From Chrysaora quinquecirrha (lineage: Eukaryota; Cnidaria; Scyphozoa; Semaeostomeae; Pelagiidae), in contig JACTAT010000025.1 in assembly GCA_014526335.1 (NCBI GenBank), positions 912,670 to 976,669 of the forward strand: a DNA stretch of 64,000 nt, given 5' to 3'. The notes beneath the pieces were generated by a model. The model did no database searches. It had not been told where the DNA came from and saw only the letters and a list, made by a program, of their open reading frames with translations. Every line of letters starts with the position of its first letter. The first letter of the stretch is position 1. Below, piece by piece: positions 57,401-64,000 of the stretch. Both the position numbers and the translations under genes were made by a program.

Positions 57401-59840
57401 TGCCTTAATATTGCGTGGATTTTTGTAGTTTGTTGCGACAGCTTCTTGAAAGAGTCTAGATATTTCTTGGAAACTTGAAATTTTCTTGAAAGACTGAATC
57501 AATGAGTTCTTTCTCATTTTGCTTCGGTTCCATGTCTTTGTAGAATCAAAAAAATGAATTGTCTTTGAGTTGTACAAAACTTCAAAATTGCAATTAACAG
57601 CCGAAACATTTTCGGCCATACTAAGGGGCATACTCGTAGGAGCATAAGTATGCCAATAAGTATGCACGAAAATTTTTCTGCTGTTTATCCCAATTTAGAA
57701 TAAAAAAGTGAAGCAAATCTCTGATTCGCTTCAAAAGAATGCACCCTAAGCACACTGTCTTTCTACTACAGAGGTCCCCGACAAAAGAGAAAAACACAAG
57801 TAGAGAAAAATTTGGTATGGATTACCTTTGTCACGTACCTGATGTACATGAAACCAATCGCACGAATGTACGGAGAATCAGGGTGATCTAACAATCCTTT
57901 TAATTGCTTCCTTGTTAACTTCAATGTGAATAATTTAAACAGTAAACAATAACATGATGAAACAATTCCTCCTGCACCAACACCACGGACCTGAAAAAGA
58001 AAGCTAGCTAGTATTACAACAAGATAAGCTCTAATTGGAATAATTTAACCCATAATTCAAACCCATAACCATACGATTGTGAGACTGTTGCCTTGACCAC
58101 TTGACCACACCACACCCCTTATTGAAGGTGATGTGGTGTCATAGTCTAATGCAGCTGCCTCATGGTGTCAGAAGTTCAGCAAGGTTTGGGTTTGAGCCTC
58201 TGCTATAGGGTAGCGTCACAGCCAGGGTCAAGGTCTCCATCAGTTAACTTAATACTGAGATCTTAGTGACAGGTGCTATATATGCCATTTCACATATTGA
58301 ACTATTACGGTATTGGTTTTCGGCAATTGTAAATATAGAAAGGAAACATACACCACCACACATTCCAACTTGGCCAGACGTCTTTCTGCTTCCTTTTTCC
58401 CAGGGTTCAAGATGATCAACCTAAAGAATACAAACAATGTGATGAGAATCAGATTGAAATTTCTAGTTTGGTGCAAAAACAAAAGGTTGTCCATGTACAG
58501 TAGGTAGCAAGTCAGTTGATCAGCAACTCGCCGCAGTTGGCTACCCCAAGACCAGCCAAACCCTGTATCAAGCTACGACGATAAATCACACGTGTCAGCT
58601 CATCTGCATATCCGCGTATTAGTATAACAGACTAGCTCGGCTGCTCGTGCTACGTGCAAGAAGCCCGGGGTTCTTCTATGGTGCGGGTAGGTACACATGA
58701 GCCACTCATTTGAGTAGGGTTTTTTTTACTGATTTTTGTATAAATTTGGGTGCCATTTTAAATATTTTGGGAAGCCTTTTGTCTTGGGTAACCTATCGGC
58801 TCATATTTTAATCAAGGTATCATTTGGCATTGATTTCCTATTTCGAATAAAAACTCTTGGCAGCCTTGAGCGATCCCCCAGTATCCAGTTTTCAGGGCAT
58901 TGCAGATTTTGACAGGAGTTGGGTGTGCAATAGCCATACTGCCAGTCTGGACTGGTATTCCCTACAGTACAGTGATTCCTGTATAAAAGACCCTGTGGAA
59001 GATTAAAGTAATGACGTCAGTCTATATGACTGCTTTTTAGTCCAAGTATCTTTTTGGGTTTGTATTTCACAATAGTTGGTATCCATTCGAGTATTTTTTT
59101 CACTATCTATAGGGTAGGTATCCATTTGCCATACTGGGGAGTGTGGCAGTTCCCAACGAGATCTCGTGCGTGCAGAAGCAAAATTTCAGGCGTGCACGCG
59201 TGCACTTCGCAGAAAATTTGAACCAACCATTTTGCAAAATACGAAATTAAGTGATGTTTCAAGCATAACTTCAATAATAATATCTTATTTTTCAATGCTT
59301 CACCTTGAAATAGCCTAATAATTTGGTAGGGTTCTTTGCTGCTTTTTACCGACTTTCAGACAATTGCTAGCTACGCGTGCAAAGCACTTTTTGGGTGTGC
59401 ATTCATTGAACCTTTGAATTTATCTCGTGTGTGCAGTTGCCATACTCCTCAGTATGGTCCATTTGGGTGAACTACACCACGGAGGCTCACCTGTGCCCCC
59501 CTAAAAGAACCCCCATTGGATGAGTAAGATTTGCTAGTTAACTGGGTGCCAGCTAGAAGTGCATTGAATCGATATCTGAACTTACATCATTGTCAAGTTT
59601 TTTAAAAGAAAAAGAATTGTGGCGCGCACAACTTTTTTTGGCCTAAAAAGTTTATACCTTATAGTAAATTTCATCCACAACTTCGTGATATGTCTTCAAT
59701 TTAAAGAGAGTATTCTTGAAATATGGCGATGAAAGTATATTTGTATAAACCATATTGTTTATATTCATAGTCGTTGCGTTTCCCCATGTTTGTATCGAGT
59801 TGCCTTGCTTCTTTTTTCTCTGCTCATCTTCGCCGTCCAT
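54436..59840 (-). CDS. PRPF38B: Pre-mRNA-splicing factor 38B
   Basis: Nuclear splicing factor of the PRP38 family, which acts with the U4/U6.U5 tri-snRNP during spliceosome activation. Seven minus-strand exons join in phase: 59658-59840 (ATG 59838-59840), 58352-58420, 57839-57990, 57161-57221, 56126-56376, 55099-55413 and 54436-54571, giving 388 residues. Landmarks: TNILSSPYFK, KTYHEVVDEIYYK, VDHLEPWEKGSRKTSGQVGMCGG, LFKLFTLKLTRKQ, DSPYIRAIGFMYIRY, MTIGQMVRSFILKLEW and TLFPRIPVPVEKEI. The tail has an RS/RD-rich stretch, an acidic patch and a lysine-rich end, as in the family. Introns contain a SINE and short inverted-repeat elements, and the acceptor of exon 55099-55413 has a poor pyrimidine tract. 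Confidence 0.95.
54640..54935. mobile_element. AGCCCGGGCTG-family element, diverged copy
   Basis: Starts CATTATATAAGGGTTTTCAG with CCCCGGCTGGAATTTCAGC. It shares CAGCCCGTTCAAGTGGGCTGG words with 14757-15213. In a PRPF38B intron. Confidence 0.6.
55462..55812. mobile_element. Short inverted-repeat element, TGCGACA-rich family, second copy
   Basis: Begins GGCTACACGCTGCGACA and ends near GTCGCACTG after GGCTACACGTGCGAC. It shares internal segments with 3600-3955 and lies just upstream of a PRPF38B splice acceptor. Confidence 0.65.
56508..56777. mobile_element. GGCTAAACTAGGAGA/GTCGCGCGCGACA inverted-repeat element, copy 3
   Basis: Left GGCCTGGCTCAACCAGGAAAC, right GACATGTCTACTAGTTTCGCC, with GCAAGAGACACGCAAATG inside as in the other copies. 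In a PRPF38B intron. Confidence 0.7.
58130..58295 (+). mobile_element. tRNA-derived SINE, copy 4
   Basis: Includes GGTGTCATAGTCTAATGC (A-box region), GGGTTTGAGCC (B box) and AGCGTCACAGCCAGGGTC. In a PRPF38B intron. Confidence 0.75.
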
Positions 59841-60793
59841 CTTGTCTCATGCGTGCGTGAAACGATTCCAGGCAAAAGCAGTTTATGAAATAACATGCGC
59901 CAAATTAAGTACACATTGGGCTTCTGGATACCTTGAATTACAAGCGAAAAATTGAAAAGGTGGGAGACATTTAAGCCAAGTTTTCAGGAATGTTGCATGT
60001 TATTTATCGTTGTCGGATCAGTGCTCCCACTTGTAGGGGAATTTCCCTACAGTAGGGGAAAACAGGTTGTTGTAGGGAGTAGGGGAAACCTACGGGGAAA
60101 ATGGGTAGCTGTAGGGGAAATTCATAGAAATTGTAGGGAATGAAGGTGAAGGTGAAGGTGAAATGGTGTTTTAGCGCCAGTCGCTAGGATCTCAGTAGTA
60201 GGTTAACTAATCGAGACCTTGACCCTGGCTGTGACGCTACCGTGGCTGGGCTCGAACCCTGACCACACTGAGCTTCTGACACCACGAGTCAGCTGGATTA
60301 CACCACGACGCCACAGCACTGAATTCTTGATTAGACTTTTCAATATAACTAAAACCATGTCCTTTTTGTTATAAAATCGATAAATTCTTTCACACACAGT
60401 CAATATTGCTGTGTCATTCACTTTGAGTGGCAATTTCTATGTCAACAAAGCACAAGCGTCATCTCAATGGCCCCGTGGGGCGGGGGGGGGCAAGGTGTCC
60501 TTGTTTTGCACTTTGTTTTAAGAACCACTATAAGGGAACAATTGACGCTGTGCAACAATTCATCAATTACTTGATTATAAGGAGTTTCCGAAACCTCTGG
60601 CACCGAAACCAGGGAATTTTCTTGCAGAATTGTAGGGGATTTCATTGAAAAGTAGGGAAATGTAGGGGAAAATAAAGAAAACAGGTGTAGGGGAAAGTAG
60701 GGGAAAATCGCATGCATTGTAGGTAAAAATCTCCGACGCTGAGTGGGAGCACTGTGTCGGATCAAGATTGAATTGGAAAATTAGAAACGAGTA
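59841..60793. other. Divergent upstream region of PRPF38B and MRPS2
   Basis: About 950 bp between two oppositely oriented start codons. It holds a reverse SINE (60145-60321) and GTAGGGGAAA-type words scattered at about 60025-60140 and 60625-60735, which look like parts of one repeat split by the SINE. No TATA box was recognised. Confidence 0.5.
60145..60321 (-). mobile_element. tRNA-derived SINE, copy 5 (reverse)
   Basis: Reverse copy with GCGCCAGTCGCTAGGATC, GGGCTCGAACCCTGACC (reversed B box) and CACCACGACGCCACAGCAC. Confidence 0.8.
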
Positions 60794-62422
60794 ATGGCGG
60801 CCGCTTGCAGGACAGCTTTCAAGCCTTCAACCTTTTCCCGAGTACTGAGGCAGCCACCCTCCCTCCCACTGGAATCTAGGCCCTTGACGCCACAGATCTG
60901 TAGGCCCTTGACGCCACAGAAGCCAATAAAACAATAGAGATAACAATAGAACAATAGAAATTGGCGCAAATATGTGTGGCAAGGCCCCCCACCCCTTCAC
61001 TACACTACTCTGGCGCAAAAATAACCCCTGAGGTAACTCTTTGCCAATTCCACAAATTAAATTACAAAAGGAACTGGTCCAGCTGAGAGATCTATTTGAC
61101 GCAAGAGTGCACTTGGGACATCACGAAGGCTGCTGGAATCGGCTGATGAAACCTTATATTTACGGAACAAGAGCTCATCATCACATTATTGATCTTAATC
61201 AAACTGTGAAACATTTGCAGGTAAAATTGGGAAGAGAAAAATTATTGAAGATTATACCTGAACGAATTGAAACCAACCAACTTTAATGTTTGGGTATTGT
61301 GAATAAAAGTAGAAAAATCTTTAAGGATACTAAAAATTTGTTCGTCTAACAGTAATTGGAGAATAAACCTCAGAAATAACGTGTGAGAAAAAATCAAAGC
61401 AATCTTTGCAGAGCAGAGCTTCCAAATCATTGGCAGGAAAGGTGAAGTGGTGTTTTAGCACCAGTCCCTAGGGTCTCAGTAATAGGTTAACTAATGGAGA
61501 CCTTAACCCTGGCCATGACGCTACCCTGGCTGGACTCAAACCCTGACCACACTGAGCTTCTGACACCACAAGTCAGCTGGATTACACCACAATGCCATAG
61601 CACCTTCAAGCGATTACACCACGATGCCACATTGCACCTGCAGGACAAGTTCATTGTTTCACTTAGGAGTTTTGAATCCATGCATGTAAAAACTAAAAAT
61701 CCAGTTTTGTGTTCCCGTTCCCAGAAAGAGTTTTCAAAAGCAAAGAAAACGATGTTTGTCACCTCGTTTCATTCACCGAGTAGATTTGTATTTGTAAACA
61801 ATGCAAGTCAAGCTTGCTTCACTTTTTTACTGCTGTACTTTAATCTGCAACTGGATATACATGTTCGGCCTTTATCAATTGTTTCAACGTGTTTCTGATG
61901 TTTATACTCCGAGAAGCGATTTATACTCCGAGAAGAGATTTTTTGCTTTTTACCGCTATTTTGAAGTTTTCTATGACTCAAACATTATTTTTTCTTCAGC
62001 ACGCATTGAATGTCCTCAGCCACGTTGTTTATGAAAAAGGCATCATCTTATTCCTAAGCTCACATCCTCGATTCGAGCACCTGATCCAGAAGACCGCGAG
62101 AGAAGCTGGAGAATACTACATCACACAGAAATGGAGGGGAGGAACACTAACAAACGCTCGCAAAATGCTTGGCAACGTCCGCAATCCTGATCTAATAATT
62201 GCGATGAATCTAAACACCTTAGGTCCATCACTTCTTCCATTACGAGAAGCGTCGATGTGTAATATACCGACCATTGGTATCGTCGATACGGACTGCGATC
62301 CAAGATTGGTTACATACACGATCCCTGGGAATGACGACACACCGGAGTCAATGGAACTATATCTTAGATTGTTTAAAACTGTTATTTTGAACGCTAAAGA
62401 AAAACGTAATCAGTCAAGCTAG
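60794..62422 (+). CDS. MRPS2: Mitochondrial ribosomal protein uS2m
   Basis: Component of the small mitochondrial ribosomal subunit. Exons 60794-60899, 61033-61220 and 62000-62422 join in phase to 238 residues. The N-terminus ([20 protein letters not shown]) is arginine-rich with no acidic residue in its first 26, fitting a mitochondrial presequence. Exon 2 reads [38 protein letters not shown]. Exon 3 reads [40 protein letters not shown] and [20 protein letters not shown], all uS2 signatures. The first intron is small (133 bp) and its donor (TCT before GTAGGC) is weak, so the exon 1 to exon 2 junction is the least certain part. The gene diverges from PRPF38B. ATTAAA at 62612-62617 may be its poly(A) signal. 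Confidence 0.9.
61438..61612 (-). mobile_element. tRNA-derived SINE, copy 6 (reverse)
   Basis: In MRPS2 intron 2; same landmarks as 60145-60321, with a short duplicated tail (GATTACACCACGATGCCAC) to about 61635. Confidence 0.75.
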
Positions 62423-62832
62423 CGAGTGATATTTCCTTTGTAAAAAGCAGTGTCTTGTAGTATGCAGGTGAATGAATTGTAGACGAATTGTTGAAAAGTA
62501 GCTACAAGGAGAGTTTCTTAGGGTAATCTGCAAGTATGTTTCATTTCACCAAACTGTATTGGACTCGAGAGAATGAATTTAAAGGCAAATTTGATATAAA
62601 AAAAATCTGCAATTAAACAATCGCTGTTTTTAACCGTATTTGATCTACGCTACGCTTATCGACTATACATGCAGATTGACATAAGCTAACTCGAATTTTT
62701 TCAATCTTTGCTTCCTCGAACGAAATGTTTCATTTCCTCTTGTCAAGAATTTGTATAAAAATTCTCCTAACTATTTCGAATACATTTTTTTTATTAGAAA
62801 GTTTCCAGTAAACCAAAGTACTGAAACTTCCT

Positions 62833-63105
62833 AAGGCCGTGGCCAAACGATCAAGCATTATTTGTCAAACATTGGAGATTTGCTTTACAAACAATGTTTG
62901 ACCGTTTGGTCACGTCACAAAACATTGTTGACAAACAAAATTTGCTTAGCAATGTTTTTGAAAACTTCAGACATTTCTGCTTGCTGTATGCCAAAAATGT
63001 TGGCTAGCGACGTTTTGTGATTAAGCTAAACGGCCAAACATTTATTTGGACAAGCAAATTTCAGATGTTTGACCAACAATGTTTTATCGTTTGGCCATGG
63101 CCTAA
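62833..63105. mobile_element. GGCC-CAAACGATCAAACATT inverted-repeat element, copy 7
   Basis: From AAGGCCGTGGCCAAACGATC to TATCGTTTGGCCATGGCCTAA, one of the best preserved copies. Confidence 0.8.
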
Positions 63106-63600
63106 CTATCCGAAGCTTCCGTAGGAAAACTTCTTACGACTTTGTAAAGAAAACAAAACTATTTTTTTGTTATTCTTTAAGCCCCTTCACTAACTTTAAC
63201 TTATAAAAGTTTTTACGTTGGGGAGGAATATAAAATATAAAACTATGCCTTTTTCGGCCTTACCAATAAGGATTTGTCTGAGTTTCTGTATGCCTAATAA
63301 ACAAGAAAAAAACATTTTTATTGGATTTTTCAATCAGTTCATTTGACGAATGGCAGAAATCATGGTCATCAAAAATACTCTTTTCTCCTTGTTTCTCTTT
63401 AATGTACAATAATAAATAGCTATCGTAATATATAATAAATAAATATAATATTAAATATTGAATTTAAAGTCATAATAAATAGTTGTTATAAACTTTATTT
63501 TGTGTAGAATAAATTTATGCATCTTAAAGTAGTAAGAATTCTTTAATTTTCTCTGAAGGAGCAAATTCTGTAAGTGGAGGGGCAAATTGTACTTCATAAT
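63106..63600. other. AT-rich intergenic sequence
   Basis: No gene or clear element recognised; very AT-rich at 63400-63540. Confidence 0.4.
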
Positions 63601-63885
63601 GCCCTGGCCAAACGATCAAACATTGTTTGTCAAACATTTGAGATTTGCTTTACAAGCTATGTTCGATCGTTCGTCTACGTCACAAAACATTGCTTGACAA
63701 GCAAACATAAGCTAAATATGTTGTGTTAAGTCTATCAAAGAGTTCAAAAACATTTGTTGTCTGATGCAAGCTCAGAATGTTTGACAAGTAGTGTTTTTCA
63801 AACGACCAAACGGTCAAACAATTTCCTTGGCAACCAAATTTCAAAATTTCAAATGTTTGACAAACAATGCTTGGGCGTATTTTTT
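63601..63885. mobile_element. GGCC-CAAACGATCAAACATT inverted-repeat element, copy 8
   Basis: Left end GCCCTGGCCAAACGATCAAA; the right part (TTGACAAACAATGCTTGGGCG) is diverged. Confidence 0.65.
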
Positions 63886-64000
63886 TGGCAACCTCCTGAT
63901 TTTAGCAGACCTTCCTAATTCTGAAAACAGTAGACTTAGCAGGAAAAAAGTTTCCTGAACCAAAAAACACAGCTGCCGAAAACGGTAGGCTGATCAGTAT

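Overview
The window is nuclear DNA of a multicellular animal. It holds genes with many short exons and GT/AG introns, a DEG/ENaC channel (a family known only from animals), AT-rich sequence and dense transposon debris. The overall picture (small secreted cationic peptide, channel type, crowded short inverted-repeat transposons) fits a cnidarian such as a coral or sea anemone, but that placement is inference and the sequence does not prove it.

Layout, left to right: (1) 72-10441, + strand: mevalonate diphosphate decarboxylase (MVD) exons; the gene starts before the window and its last conserved segment was not found. (2) 13562-16502, +: a complete three-exon gene for a 77-residue secreted precursor with an acidic propeptide and a cationic four-cysteine tail, built like an antimicrobial-peptide precursor. 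(3) 18957-23421, +: a complete six-exon DEG/ENaC channel with a duplicated selectivity-filter motif. (4) 24143-27676, -: eIF3g without its N-terminal exon. (5) 29135-31138: an LTR retrotransposon with identical LTRs and a large internal deletion. (6) 31654-32523, -: an intronless PTB/PID-domain gene. (7) 36.0-36.5 kb: 3' end of a non-LTR retrotransposon. (8) 37202-53116, -: VPS52 of the GARP/EARP tethering complex, with 22 exons located. (9) Inside VPS52 intron 4 (46980-52394) sit an open CRESS-DNA-virus-like Rep/helicase gene (+, 47551-48606) and, tail to tail with it, a broken tyrosine-recombinase gene (-, 49262-50980) with a zinc finger and a Myb/SANT-like tail. A foldback palindrome lies between them. 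(10) 54436-59840, -: PRPF38B, complete in seven exons. (11) 60794-62422, +: mitochondrial ribosomal protein uS2m (MRPS2), three exons.

The housekeeping genes (isoprenoid synthesis, translation initiation, vesicle tethering, splicing, mitochondrial translation) are unrelated and only share the neighbourhood. Much of the rest belongs to a few repeat families, each seen two to eight times here: a tRNA-derived SINE, several short terminal-inverted-repeat elements, and long GAT/ATC microsatellites or minisatellites inside introns. The observations most worth following are the peptide gene, the Rep-like gene with a lost HUH histidine but a complete SF3 helicase core, the recombinase gene beside it, and the altered pore of the channel.
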